DNA of 64,000 nucleotides from an uncultured Lachnospiraceae bacterium (GTDB lineage Bacteria; Bacillota; Clostridia; Lachnospirales; Lachnospiraceae), in assembly GCA_947648875.1 (NCBI GenBank), contig CANSPM010000005.1:1-64000 (forward strand), written 5' to 3'. Every line of letters begins with the position of its first letter. The stretch's first letter is position 1. The position numbers and the translations under genes are program-made. Below are positions 28,233 through 38,059 of this stretch, in pieces. The notes beneath the pieces were generated by a model. That model was not told where the DNA came from. It ran no database searches and saw nothing but the letters and a program-made list of their open reading frames with translations.

Positions 28233-28385
28233 TTCTGCCCTTCCCCCGATCCCGTCTCTCTGCCGGGCAAATGCATGTTAACTGTATGCTTTTGCCCATC
28301 CATATAAGATATGCCGACAGAGGGCAAGTTGCGATATCTGAGAGAGAACCCTCCGCATTGTCAGCGAAATATGGATTTGCTGTGC

Positions 28386-28430
28386 GCAAAAACAGGAAGA
28401 AATCTGCCGACAAAAAGATTTCTTCCTGTT
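28386..28430 (-). terminator. Intrinsic terminator of the 809-residue LRR gene
   Basis: AACAGGAAGAAATC and GATTTCTTCCTGTT form a perfect 14-bp stem, followed on the minus strand by TTTTTG, directly after the stop codon at 28439. The rest of the 28233-28385 gap shows no gene. Confidence 0.85.
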
Positions 28431-28438
28431 TTCTCCGG

Positions 28439-30856
28439 TTATAATGAGGACATTCCTCTCTTTTTACGCTGAAACAATAGAATCGCCAGACCAGAAGCCA
28501 AAAGCCCTGTGCCAAGTACCCACTTGGGATGAATATAGTCACCGGTATCCGGAGAATCATCCCTTCTTCCATAACCGGTGATTACAACCTGACCGTCAAC
28601 TATATTCCCCTGAGCAAACAGAGTACCACTCCCGTAGATTCCATACACAGACAAATAGTCTGTAGAAAACTGAATTTGTTGTCCGTCATTTACAAAATCC
28701 AGAAATTCCAGCTGCCCATTGCGGTCCAGCGTCACCAATCGCAGATCCTGATTTTGGAACTGTTGCGGCAGAGGCATAGTTACTTCCATCGCCTGTCTGC
28801 CCAGGCGTACAATGCTCCCACCGCTCTCTCCCTCATAGAGTCTAAGGGTAAAACAAAGTGTATCCATGGGCATATCCTGCTGATAAACTCTCCTGTAAGC
28901 ATCGCCCAGTTCCGGTGCTTCCCCTATGCCAGCCAGCATCTGCGCCTGCAATAGATCGCCCTCACTCTGAGGAGATACCTGGGCCTGTAACATATCTATA
29001 TCCCCAGTCACTGTCAGACCCTCTCCCTGAGAAACCTGCCACTTGGGAATCAGATAATTCATCTGCCCCAATCCCTGCACAGTGTAACTTTGTCCGTCTA
29101 TCCGCACTGATTCTCTCCAGGATCTGCCCTGCACATCCGCCACCGTCAGGTAAGTGGCATCTGCCAGAAGAGTATTCGACTCCAGATGCCCCATGATCCC
29201 CCTGTACACGGTCTGCCTGCTGTCCAGCACCGTATTTTCCATCTCCTGACCGCTTAATTTATTATATGCGATCAAAAACTCCACTCCGTCAAAAGCGTTC
29301 ACTCGGTATCCCTCATTTGAACGCCTGCCTGCGGATAGTTCCTGCCCTCTTTTAGGGATCTGTCCCTGTAGCAGTACCACGCCGCCCACATTCTTCCGTG
29401 CAAAGGCTCCCAGGCCCACACTTTCCACCGTATCCGGCAATACTACCCACTCCAGGGGACAATGATAAAAAGCCCTGTCCCGAATAATACGCACTCGGGA
29501 CATACCCGATAACTGAACTAAATGATCACAACCCTCAAAAGCGCCTTCCCCGATTATCTCCAGAGAATCAGGTAAAGATACGGATGTAATCTCCGTATGT
29601 CCCATAAAAACCTCCGGGCCAATCTGTCGTATTCCCTCGGGAACCTGAACCTGCGCACCGTTTCCCCTGTAGGCAATCAGAATGCCATCTCCCGCCACCA
29701 GAAAGTCACCCGTTCCCTGCTCATAAAACTGCTCTACCCATCCTGTATGATCAAAAGCCTTGGGGGCAATATGTGTAACAGTGGCCGGCAGCTGCACCTG
29801 AGTAAGCCTGTCACAGTGATAAAACGCGCCATACCCGATACTGCGCACCCCCTCAGGAATAACAATCCCCTGTAAACTGCTTCTGGCGAAAGCAAACTCT
29901 CCTATTTCCTCCACGCCCTCCGGCAGACTGAGACTTTCCAGATTCTGGGCACCATAATAAGCCCTGTCCGCCAACAGTTTCCCTTCAATCAACGTGTATT
30001 TTACGGTTCCCTTACCCTTTTCCGTAGTATACTCCTGCATGGACCGTGTTGCCAAAGCCTCCTGACCGCCGGGAGAACTATTATCCTTTCCGTCCGCTAC
30101 ATTCGGTTGGGTATTGTCCATAAATACCACCGCCATATTGCCCACCACAGTGGTGGAACCTAATTGTTTGCCGGGAATATTTGACTCGTATACCTGAAAA
30201 TCCGGCTGTGGCGTGGGAACAGAACTCTCCTGAGGAATCGGAGTGGGTGTTGCCATTGTCTCTCCGTACTCGTCTATATCCTCGTACTCAGGCATTTCCT
30301 TCCTTTTTTCCGCGAAATAAAGAGCAAACCGCTCTCCTTCCGTACTCGGCTCATAATCTATCACCAGCCGATAACAGCCGTCAAAGGCCGTATCATGCAC
30401 CGAGCGCACAGTATTGGGTATTTTAACATTGCTGAGTGAAACACAGTCTGCAAAAGCCATAATTCCAATACGGGTAATGTTGTCAGGAAAAGAAACCATC
30501 TTTAGTTCCGGACAATTGGCAAACGCATAGTCACCCACCTCATACAGCCCGCCTCCCAGACTTACCTGCTCCAAATGATCGCAGCCCCAGAAAGCATATG
30601 GCCCTATCCCCTCCACACTCTCTGGGATGGTAACCTTGGTGATCGTTGTATTGTTCTGAAAAGCACCCTCACCAATTGTTTTTACAGTAGACGGAACAGA
30701 CACGTCAGATGCCGTGCCTGTATAGCCGATCAGCGTATTTCCGTCCATTTTAAAATCGGAAGCGGATAATGCATCCGCCTCCGGTACAGGAATCTGCATA
30801 ATCAGGACCGCTGTAATAATGAGCACTATCCCTATCACATTCCACTTAATTTTCAT
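28439..30856 (-). CDS. BspA-type leucine-rich-repeat surface protein with sortase signal
   Basis: This protein of about 805 residues has a signal peptide (KIKWNVIGIVLIITAVLIMQ). Several BspA/TpLRR-type leucine-rich repeats follow, for example KTIGEGAFQNNTTITKVTIP and ITRIGIMAFADCVSLSNVKI. A Pro/Thr-rich linker and a second LRR block come next, then a mixed beta region. The C-terminus is a cell-wall sorting signal: SPDTGDYIHPKW, a hydrophobic helix, and FQRKKRG. SPxTG-type motifs are used by class B sortases of Clostridia, and such a gene lies 6 kb upstream. I choose the ATG at 30856 behind GGGGATTATT. A role in adhesion is plausible, not shown. Confidence 0.88.
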   Translation of the reverse strand: MKIKWNVIGIVLIITAVLIMQIPVPEADALSASDFKMDGNTLIGYTGTASDVSVPSTVKTIGEGAFQNNTTITKVTIPESVEGIGPYAFWGCDHLEQVSLGGGLYEVGDYAFANCPELKMVSFPDNITRIGIMAFADCVSLSNVKIPNTVRSVHDTAFDGCYRLVIDYEPSTEGERFALYFAEKRKEMPEYEDIDEYGETMATPTPIPQESSVPTPQPDFQVYESNIPGKQLGSTTVVGNMAVVFMDNTQPNVADGKDNSSPGGQEALATRSMQEYTTEKGKGTVKYTLIEGKLLADRAYYGAQNLESLSLPEGVEEIGEFAFARSSLQGIVIPEGVRSIGYGAFYHCDRLTQVQLPATVTHIAPKAFDHTGWVEQFYEQGTGDFLVAGDGILIAYRGNGAQVQVPEGIRQIGPEVFMGHTEITSVSLPDSLEIIGEGAFEGCDHLVQLSGMSRVRIIRDRAFYHCPLEWVVLPDTVESVGLGAFARKNVGGVVLLQGQIPKRGQELSAGRRSNEGYRVNAFDGVEFLIAYNKLSGQEMENTVLDSRQTVYRGIMGHLESNTLLADATYLTVADVQGRSWRESVRIDGQSYTVQGLGQMNYLIPKWQVSQGEGLTVTGDIDMLQAQVSPQSEGDLLQAQMLAGIGEAPELGDAYRRVYQQDMPMDTLCFTLRLYEGESGGSIVRLGRQAMEVTMPLPQQFQNQDLRLVTLDRNGQLEFLDFVNDGQQIQFSTDYLSVYGIYGSGTLFAQGNIVDGQVVITGYGRRDDSPDTGDYIHPKWVLGTGLLASGLAILLFQRKKRGMSSL

Positions 30857-30871
30857 AATAATCCCCATATA

Positions 30872-30904
30872 TATCGCAGGCGCCGATTAACCACGCCTGC
30901 GATA
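30872..30904. repeat. Hairpin between the two LRR genes
   Basis: TATCGCAGGCG and CGCCTGCGATA form an 11-bp stem with an 11-base loop. It shares its arm sequence with the hairpin at 24945-24969. It may terminate or attenuate transcription between the two surface-protein genes, though no U-run follows. Confidence 0.5.
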
Positions 30905-30924
30905 ATATCCAAATAAAATGCTTT

Positions 30925-33900
30925 TTATCTTGCCGCTGCAGCTTTTACCGGCACAACCCTTTTATCCTTCTTTATGAAAAGTATAAAGGAAATGCAGGCC
31001 AAGCCCATAGCCAGGAACCACTTGGGATGTATTCCGTCACCTGTCTTAGGCGTGCTATCCTGAATCGTTCCTGCGGACAGATCCGTTGTATCCACATAGA
31101 TCACATAGGGTGAAAAATGTGTAGCCGTAAAGCTAATGCAGGGTACTCCGTTTATTGTGGTAAATCTGGGTGTCAGTTTATCCAATCTGTTGTTTATCAC
31201 ACCGGCAACCTTGTTATTACCCGCATAAGGAATCAAAGAGTCCGGAATGGGCAAGGTAATATCCACTGCCAGGCCGGTGGTATCCGTTATCTTGGTTGTC
31301 CCGGTGGAATCATAGAGACTGATATCCATGGGGAAATAGGAGACCTTTGTCAGATCACCGTATTCATTCATAAGAGCCTGTAACGCGGCTTCTGTCGCAT
31401 TGGCGTCCTCCGAAATCTTCACCACAAAATTATCCGAAGATCCGTTGACCGTCACAGAGGCCTGCCCTGTGTTGGACAACCCGTTCTTGGTGATCACAAG
31501 TGTCGTACTGCCGTTGTTTGTGGAAGTCCCTGTACTATTATTATTGTTGTTATTGCTGCCCCCCGTGCTACCGCCAGGCCGCGTTACAGTACTACTGTTG
31601 GTCTTCGACCTGTAATTCGCAGTCATGACGACATTGGATGCCGGCATAATCAGCACGGTTCCCATCGCGTCCTTGCTGGCCACCAGCGCCGTGGCAGGTT
31701 CCACCGTCCACCCGCTGAACTCCGAATTGTTGCTGGGGTTATCCGCAATTACTATAACCTGTGCACCTTCTATATAGCTACCGGAACCGGAACCGTTCCT
31801 TACTGTCAGTGTAAAGATTCCCGGTGCAGGGCTGGGAGAGGGTGTCGGTGAGGCGGCCGGAGGCTGATTAGGTCCCGGCGTAGCCGTAGGTCCCGGTGTC
31901 GCTGTAGGTCCCGGTGTCGCAGTGGGGCCAGGTGTTGCCGTAGGTACGGGGGTCTGATTCGGATCCGGTGTCCTGTTCGGATCAGGTGTCTGGTTCGGAT
32001 TAGGTGTCTGGTTCGGATCCGGTGTTGCATTAGGATCAGGCGTAGGAGTAGGCAGTAATCCCGTATACTCATACTGCGCATAAGTATCCATATCCCTGTC
32101 AATCACCGAGATATCCGGCAGCCAACCTGTAAAAGTGTAGCCAGGTCGTTCAGGTATCTTAATATCCGGAATCATATCACCAGGCGCCACACGAACCGAG
32201 TAAAACAGATTATCGTTCTTGCCGGTCTCTTCGTTCCAGGCATAGAAATTGATCGTAAATTTACCCTCGTCAGAATCAATTTTCTCATATTTCGCATATA
32301 CAGTTATGTCACTCTGAATATTTGTAATAGGAGGAGCCCATCCTATGAATCGATAACCTTCTTTGGAAGGCGTCAATCCCTTTGCATCCTCTCCGGGAAA
32401 AACACGTTCCGTACCCAATACAGTCAGGCCGTCATCATCCATAAAAGTAACCGTAAACTTGGATTCCTCCAAATCGTCCGCTTTGTACCGGGCTTCAATG
32501 ATAGTGTCCTTACCAATATCCTCATAGCTGGGATACCAACCCTGGAATGTATAGCCTTCGAATACCGGCAGCTTATCATCAGGCGGAACCGCATCTTCTC
32601 CGGCAACTACCTTCTGAATATCCAGCGTGTCATAATCTCCCACCAGATCTGCGGGATTCTTAGGTGCGACAAAAGTAACCTCAAATTCAATTACCAGCGG
32701 CTTATCAATGGGATTAATATTTTCGTTGCTGGGGCTGGTGGCATACATATATGCAGTGCTGGGATTTTCACAGGAAAATTCAATAGTGTGATAATTATCC
32801 CTGTAAATCCCGTCATGCTCTTTGCTCGTGTCATTCGGAGGCGTAGTGTCGTCCGCTACATCTTTAGGACTGTTGCCTGTTGTATTGAATGCCTCTGGAT
32901 CAATATAGGAGACGCTGGCCGGAATATCTACCATACTGATCTTACTGTTTTTAAATGCGTTTACCTTTATCTGCTGACAGGTTTTCGGCAGATATACGGC
33001 AAACAGATTGTTTGTCGCAGGACTGTTCTTATCAACACTGTCCCCGGCAAAAGCATATTCGGGCACCTCTGTGATGGAGGACTGGCTCAGATCCACTATA
33101 CCTACATTTGTATTGTAGAATGCCTCTCTGGCAATTCCTGTAACCCCTGCCATCTCATCGGCTTTAATATAGGTGGAACCATTGCTCTTTCCTCTGGCTT
33201 CCAGACATTCCACCACCGTACTCTTCTGGTCACCGTTCATGCCATAAATGATTGAGTCTATGCAGGCGAAATTGGGACCGCCCTGGAAACTCACATCCTT
33301 TACATAGGTACAACCGGCAAAAGGTCTCACACCCATGGCGTTCACATTGGAGGAAATCTCAACCGTCTCCAGTTTTTCACAGCCCATAAAAGCATGATCT
33401 CCTATAGACGAAGTCTCTCCCAATATATATACGCTCTTTAAACTCTTGCAATCCTTGAAGGTCTCTGCCGGAATCTCAGCTATACCTCTGGTAGTAATGG
33501 ACTTATCCGGTTCACTTTTACCTACTTCTTTCTTTGCAAACAAACCATTTTGTACCGCCTCAATTCCTTGGGGCAGTTCAATGCTGAGGGCCGCGTTTAT
33601 AATTGCCCTTTCATTTTCCGTCATGGGACTGGTATCAGTACCCTCATACTTTCCTATTGCCTTTTTCGCCGCCTCCTCATATTCCTGCGTTATATAAGGA
33701 TAGTTCGCCGCTGTAAATACTGGTGTGGTAGCCTTTAAATCAGCAAATGTAGGGTAATTCGTCAACTCATTCTTATCCGTGTCAGGATTATACTGCACCG
33801 TCAGATTGGTGGGCCAGCCACTATAATAGGTGATATATGTGCGCTCCTGACTTCCCACATTGATATTGTTAGCCGGATTCATAGCGTAATCAAAGGGACC

Positions 33901-36069
33901 GCTGGCATAAGATATATCTCCTGTAAATGTCAGTTTTACATCGCTTCCTATCGCCTGATCCGGACATGTACTTTGATGAAGCGTCACATCCTGTGTCTTA
34001 AACGCGTTAGCGCCTATCTTACATTGCACCGGGCTCTCAAAAATCACATGTTCCAGGTGATGACATCCCTTAAATGCTTCATCCGCAATCGTCAATACGG
34101 AGGAAGGAATTGTGATCTTTTTCAATGCACAGTTATTCCTGAAACTGCTTGAATTGATGGCCGTGATCCGGTAAGGTCCAATGGTAGAAGGCATTACTAC
34201 AGTGGACATTCCGTCATCCAGATGACAGTATATTAATTCGTTTTTGGAGTTAACCCTGTAAATCGCCTGTTTTTGGCCTGTAGGATCATCAGGGTCTTTT
34301 ATCACGATCTCATAGACATCCTCCTTTAAATATTTAAAAGCAATACTGTTGTCATTGGCTGTCTTATGAAGTCCGCCTGACGGCTTATCACCTGTCAGCG
34401 CCCTGTTCACTCCCTCAAAATAGAACGTCGAGGGCACCATCTTCTTAAAATCTTCAAAAGTAAAATCCTTGCTGCTGTCATCCGGAACTTTACCTGGTAC
34501 AAAATTGGCATTTTCATTGATTACTGTTAGGGACTGTAGCGAAGTACAGCCATATACCATGCTGAGTTCCAGCTGGTCGCTGGATACATTGCTGGGAATT
34601 GTCAGGCTGGTAAGGCTTCTACAGTTCATAAAGACATGGTCACCGATTGTGTTCAGTGCTTTTATCTCATCTTCACTGTGCAGACCAATCTCCGCCAGAG
34701 CATAACAATTCTCAAACGCACCATCCCCTATTTTTGCCACTGACACAGGCATATTAAAAGAACGCAGACTCTGACAATTATAGAAAGCATGGTCCCCAAT
34801 CCCGGCAAGGTTGCTGTGTAAATCCGTATTAATCTCTTTAATATTTATACAGCCATCAAAAGCATGGTTCCCGATTGCCCGCAGACCATTGCCCAACGTA
34901 ATGCTCTGTAAGGAACTACAATCAGCAAAAGCATAGTTGCCAATACCAATCAGATTATTTCCAACCTTCAAGTTGACTACGTTTCCACTTTTTCCTTGGA
35001 AAACGCCCTTGATACTGGAAGTGTTTTCAGGTGTGATCCAATCGCTGATCGTTGTCTTATTATCTGCGCTGATGGATACCGACTGGCTGGCTATATGCGC
35101 CACCGCAACATTTATGATCCACTGCTTACTGGAATCATCACCCACTTGTTCAAACTGTTGGGAATCCTTACTGTCATAACTCTTATAACTGTCCGTATTA
35201 ATTGTACCGTCAGGATTATGGGCCGCCTTAAGTGTATAAAAATCTTTCAGTTCATACTTGCCCCAGCCCTTTTCGGTTTTATCACTATAATAACAGGGCA
35301 GATACTCCGATGTGACTATGGGCTTTGTGAGATCATCCGTCTTAATCGTAACATCTCTCTCAACCGTTTCCCACACAGGATTTCCGTCTTTATCTACCTT
35401 CTGCTGTTCCTTCGGCGTGCCATCATCATTATACACCGGCTTTCCATCAGCGCCAAGTACCGCCTCCATCTGAGGTTTCCTGTCGCCCATGGCGGAACTC
35501 CATTTGTCCACTTCAACCTCTTTGTTATCTTTCAATACATAAAACAAATGCTTTTCCGTAACTTCCTGCTGCTCATAGGTAGGCTCACCTGTCACCGGAT
35601 CCAACACCGGTGTATCCTTCCTCCAAAACAGGAAATTACCTGCTCTTCCCACGGCTACATATCCTCTGCCGCCGGACCCCAGATTGGATGTAAACAAATC
35701 GTACACTTCCACCTCATTGGGAATTTCCAGTGTATTGCCCTCCAGGCTGTTGGGAGGATTATATCCCACGATCACTGCGTTTCTTGTGCCTGCATGAGGA
35801 TTGCTGCTGTCATTTGACACATACGCAAACTGGAAGACACCGTCACCCGTGGCATATACTTTCTCATCCGCCCTTAATTTGGGAATACCGCTTTCCGCCT
35901 CGCTCACAGTCACCTTCAGATCAGCCGTTGCCTCTCCCGATGCCTGCAAACCGTCTACCGGAATTGCCGCTACCGCAATGGCAGACGCCAGGAACAGAGC
36001 TCCCAAAGTCTTCCTTACTCTCTTTCTTAATCTTCTGCTTTTCATAGTCTTCGCCATCTTAACAACCAT
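30925..36069 (-). CDS. Giant BspA-type LRR cell-wall protein with InlB-type repeats and Pro-rich stalk
   Basis: This 1714-residue protein has a basic signal peptide (RRLRKRVRKTLGALFLASAI). An N-terminal beta region of unknown type spans about 50-330. Many BspA leucine-rich repeats occupy about 340-1080 in two blocks. Three Listeria-Bacteroides (InlB B) repeats follow, for example EGYRFIGWAPPITNIQSDIT. A TPDPNQTPNPNQ/PTATPGPTATPGP stalk comes near 1385-1440, then a second Gly/Asn-rich stalk and a small domain. The C-terminus carries TPKTGDGIHPKW, a hydrophobic helix and a basic tail. It is probably anchored by the sortase encoded just upstream and displays a long adhesive or scaffold rod. Confidence 0.9.
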   Translation of the reverse strand: MVVKMAKTMKSRRLRKRVRKTLGALFLASAIAVAAIPVDGLQASGEATADLKVTVSEAESGIPKLRADEKVYATGDGVFQFAYVSNDSSNPHAGTRNAVIVGYNPPNSLEGNTLEIPNEVEVYDLFTSNLGSGGRGYVAVGRAGNFLFWRKDTPVLDPVTGEPTYEQQEVTEKHLFYVLKDNKEVEVDKWSSAMGDRKPQMEAVLGADGKPVYNDDGTPKEQQKVDKDGNPVWETVERDVTIKTDDLTKPIVTSEYLPCYYSDKTEKGWGKYELKDFYTLKAAHNPDGTINTDSYKSYDSKDSQQFEQVGDDSSKQWIINVAVAHIASQSVSISADNKTTISDWITPENTSSIKGVFQGKSGNVVNLKVGNNLIGIGNYAFADCSSLQSITLGNGLRAIGNHAFDGCINIKEINTDLHSNLAGIGDHAFYNCQSLRSFNMPVSVAKIGDGAFENCYALAEIGLHSEDEIKALNTIGDHVFMNCRSLTSLTIPSNVSSDQLELSMVYGCTSLQSLTVINENANFVPGKVPDDSSKDFTFEDFKKMVPSTFYFEGVNRALTGDKPSGGLHKTANDNSIAFKYLKEDVYEIVIKDPDDPTGQKQAIYRVNSKNELIYCHLDDGMSTVVMPSTIGPYRITAINSSSFRNNCALKKITIPSSVLTIADEAFKGCHHLEHVIFESPVQCKIGANAFKTQDVTLHQSTCPDQAIGSDVKLTFTGDISYASGPFDYAMNPANNINVGSQERTYITYYSGWPTNLTVQYNPDTDKNELTNYPTFADLKATTPVFTAANYPYITQEYEEAAKKAIGKYEGTDTSPMTENERAIINAALSIELPQGIEAVQNGLFAKKEVGKSEPDKSITTRGIAEIPAETFKDCKSLKSVYILGETSSIGDHAFMGCEKLETVEISSNVNAMGVRPFAGCTYVKDVSFQGGPNFACIDSIIYGMNGDQKSTVVECLEARGKSNGSTYIKADEMAGVTGIAREAFYNTNVGIVDLSQSSITEVPEYAFAGDSVDKNSPATNNLFAVYLPKTCQQIKVNAFKNSKISMVDIPASVSYIDPEAFNTTGNSPKDVADDTTPPNDTSKEHDGIYRDNYHTIEFSCENPSTAYMYATSPSNENINPIDKPLVIEFEVTFVAPKNPADLVGDYDTLDIQKVVAGEDAVPPDDKLPVFEGYTFQGWYPSYEDIGKDTIIEARYKADDLEESKFTVTFMDDDGLTVLGTERVFPGEDAKGLTPSKEGYRFIGWAPPITNIQSDITVYAKYEKIDSDEGKFTINFYAWNEETGKNDNLFYSVRVAPGDMIPDIKIPERPGYTFTGWLPDISVIDRDMDTYAQYEYTGLLPTPTPDPNATPDPNQTPNPNQTPDPNRTPDPNQTPVPTATPGPTATPGPTATPGPTATPGPNQPPAASPTPSPSPAPGIFTLTVRNGSGSGSYIEGAQVIVIADNPSNNSEFSGWTVEPATALVASKDAMGTVLIMPASNVVMTANYRSKTNSSTVTRPGGSTGGSNNNNNNSTGTSTNNGSTTLVITKNGLSNTGQASVTVNGSSDNFVVKISEDANATEAALQALMNEYGDLTKVSYFPMDISLYDSTGTTKITDTTGLAVDITLPIPDSLIPYAGNNKVAGVINNRLDKLTPRFTTINGVPCISFTATHFSPYVIYVDTTDLSAGTIQDSTPKTGDGIHPKWFLAMGLACISFILFIKKDKRVVPVKAAAAR
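31840..32045 (-). repeat. Low-complexity Pro/Thr repeat tract in the giant LRR gene
   Basis: The DNA repeats short units coding for PDPNQT and PTATPG. Such tracts form extended stalks that carry domains away from the wall, and they can change length by slippage. The boundaries are approximate. Confidence 0.8.
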
Positions 36070-36142
36070 TTCCTTTCCAATGACTGTCCAGTCAAATCTT
36101 TATATTGTCTGCCCTATAGGCGCTACACATTGTCTGTTTCAG

Positions 36143-37330
36143 TCAGCTTTCCACCCGTTTGGCTACCACCACGAATCTCCCGTCACTCACATAGTAGTCG
36201 CAGGTGGACAGGGTCAGCAGATGATCTCCATAGCTGGCCGTCACCCCTGTGTCATACAGAGACATGGCCGCCATCTCCTGCATATTGGAGTCGAACTCCT
36301 GCTGGCTCCCGGCGTCTATAAACTGGTAATACTTGAAAATCACGTCCTCTTCACTGTAAATCTTCGAGCGAAACACATACATGACTTCATATGTACCCTT
36401 CTCATAGATTGAGTCAAACTGAATCACCGGATGTTCTTTATAATATTCTTCAGAACTGTATTTGTCCAGCGTACCGAACATATTGCCGCTCTTCATATGG
36501 TGCCCGTAAATAATCAGGTTGGTACTGGGCTCCAGCACATCACAGTCCTTGTCAAGAAAAAGCGCCCCGTTTCTGTCTGTCTGCTGGTCAAAATTGTGAT
36601 TCAGATAGTACTCATTGTTCGTTGTCTGCATAACAGGGTAATCTATCTTTGTATCGTCAATTTTCAGCCATCCGATTAGCCTTTTGTTGCTATTATATAA
36701 ATTTTTATATTCGTCTAGGATTTCCGGGATCACCCGCTCCCCCTCTTCCGTGTAATGAATCAGGGGACCACCGGTCACTTCCTGAATGGGCAGATCCTGT
36801 GCCCTCTCCCGAAAAGCCGCCAGGCGGGCAAATTCCCGCTCCGTTCTGGACGCCTCATAGGTATATATGCCAAAATATCCCAGACATCCCACCGCAACCA
36901 CGCTACACAGAAGAGCCAGTCTTTTTCGGATTTTCTCCCTGCGCTGAAGTTCCTCCTGCACAAACCTTTCCATCTGAGCGTCCTGTCCCGGTTTTTCCGG
37001 CGGCGACTGCGCCGCTTTCCTTTTGCCCGGAGACTGCCCTGAAGACTTCTTTGCCGCCTGCCTTCCCTTCCGCTTACCTGCGGCAGACGACGAATTTGTG
37101 AGCTGCTGCAATGCCTCCTCCGCTTCCTCCATGAAATCCTGTCCAAGCAAAGTGAGGAAAGGATATTTTTTCTGTTGTAAAGCCTTGACCAGCTGGGAAA
37201 GCTGACTGCGGTTCTGAAAGTCTATCTGCTCCCGCAGCTGGTCGATCACCTTTTTGTCTCGGAGAGCTCTTCGGTAATCCGCCTCTGTGCGAAACTGTCT
37301 CCCCTCCACAATATAAACCTTCTGTGCCAT
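36143..37330 (-). CDS. srtB: Class B sortase with long N-terminal cytoplasmic extension
   Basis: This 395-residue transpeptidase attaches surface proteins to peptidoglycan. The catalytic residues are His in LIIYGHHMKSGNMFG (about 265), Cys in TLSTCDYYVSDG (about 370) and Arg in GRFVVVAKR. A single transmembrane segment (LALLCSVVAVGCLGYFGIYT) lies near residues 140-160. About 135 charged residues precede it, including a Lys/Ser/Pro-rich stretch, which is unusual because class B sortases usually start near the membrane helix. The two downstream LRR proteins with PxTGD tails are the likely substrates. Confidence 0.92.
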   Translation of the reverse strand: MAQKVYIVEGRQFRTEADYRRALRDKKVIDQLREQIDFQNRSQLSQLVKALQQKKYPFLTLLGQDFMEEAEEALQQLTNSSSAAGKRKGRQAAKKSSGQSPGKRKAAQSPPEKPGQDAQMERFVQEELQRREKIRKRLALLCSVVAVGCLGYFGIYTYEASRTEREFARLAAFRERAQDLPIQEVTGGPLIHYTEEGERVIPEILDEYKNLYNSNKRLIGWLKIDDTKIDYPVMQTTNNEYYLNHNFDQQTDRNGALFLDKDCDVLEPSTNLIIYGHHMKSGNMFGTLDKYSSEEYYKEHPVIQFDSIYEKGTYEVMYVFRSKIYSEEDVIFKYYQFIDAGSQQEFDSNMQEMAAMSLYDTGVTASYGDHLLTLSTCDYYVSDGRFVVVAKRVES

Positions 37331-37476
37331 AATCTGCCTGCTCTGCTCCTGTCCCTGTCAGAAACATATGTATCCACATTTATTTCATATCACTTCTATT
37401 TTACTATATGTTCAGATTTATGCAAGTGTTTTTCGCAATATCTTGTTAATAATTGCAGATGGCCTTCCATATATAG

Positions 37477-37504
37477 GAAAATCACGAGACATTCGCCTCG
37501 TGAC
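37477..37504 (-). terminator. Intrinsic terminator after yajC
   Basis: TCACGAG and CTCGTGA pair around an eight-base loop and are followed by TTTTCC on the minus strand, directly downstream of the yajC stop. 37331-37476 shows no gene. Confidence 0.75.
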
Positions 37505-37520
37505 CCTCTTTCCGCCCGGC

Positions 37521-37850
37521 TTATTCCGTTGCTTTCTCCACACGGCTGATTGCCGACTTCTCCATAGGGATACGACAATTCTTGTTGCTGCCAAACTCCA
37601 CGATCACAGTGTCGTCATCAATGTCAATTACCACTCCATAGAACCCTGCCGTGGTCAGCACGCTGTCTCCGATCTCCAGCGCCGCCAGCATTGCCTGAAC
37701 TTTCTTTTGCTCCTTCTTCTGCGGCCTGAACATAAAGAACCAGATGGCCAGAAAAAACAGGCCATACACGACCACCATAGCCAGTATACTTCCCGTACCG
37801 CCGCCAGCAGGCATGGCCTCCGCGCCCTCACCTGTCAATAAAATACCCAT
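37521..37850 (-). CDS. yajC: Preprotein translocase subunit YajC
   Basis: This 109-residue protein has one N-terminal transmembrane helix (SILAMVVVYGLFFLAIWFFMF) followed by the YajC core RPQKKEQKKVQAMLAALEIGDSVLTTAGFYGVV. YajC binds SecDF and assists export. It lies downstream of tgt, the usual tgt-yajC order. AGGAGGAAAACGGAT-ATG supports the start. The Gly/Ala-rich N-terminal stretch before the helix is typical of clostridial homologues. Confidence 0.93.
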   Translation of the reverse strand: MGILLTGEGAEAMPAGGGTGSILAMVVVYGLFFLAIWFFMFRPQKKEQKKVQAMLAALEIGDSVLTTAGFYGVVIDIDDDTVIVEFGSNKNCRIPMEKSAISRVEKATE

Positions 37851-38059
37851 ATCCGTTTTCCTCCTGATTTAGAGTTCCGCATATCTTGTCTTTGCACTCA
37901 TTGTATTACTATACACAATAATCTGTTCCGGGACAAGTGCTTTGATAAAAAATTAAGAAAAAGTTTATGATACCCACAAACAGGCAGATGCCGTCCCTGC
38001 CCGGCGTATTTGCCCGATTACGCCACATGTCCCGGGTGGAAATTGCATGACTGAAACAT

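Noticed and set aside
31840-32045. Short tandem repeats as a CRISPR or VNTR array
   Set aside because: The repeats are in frame, code for a Pro/Thr stalk and have no unique spacers.
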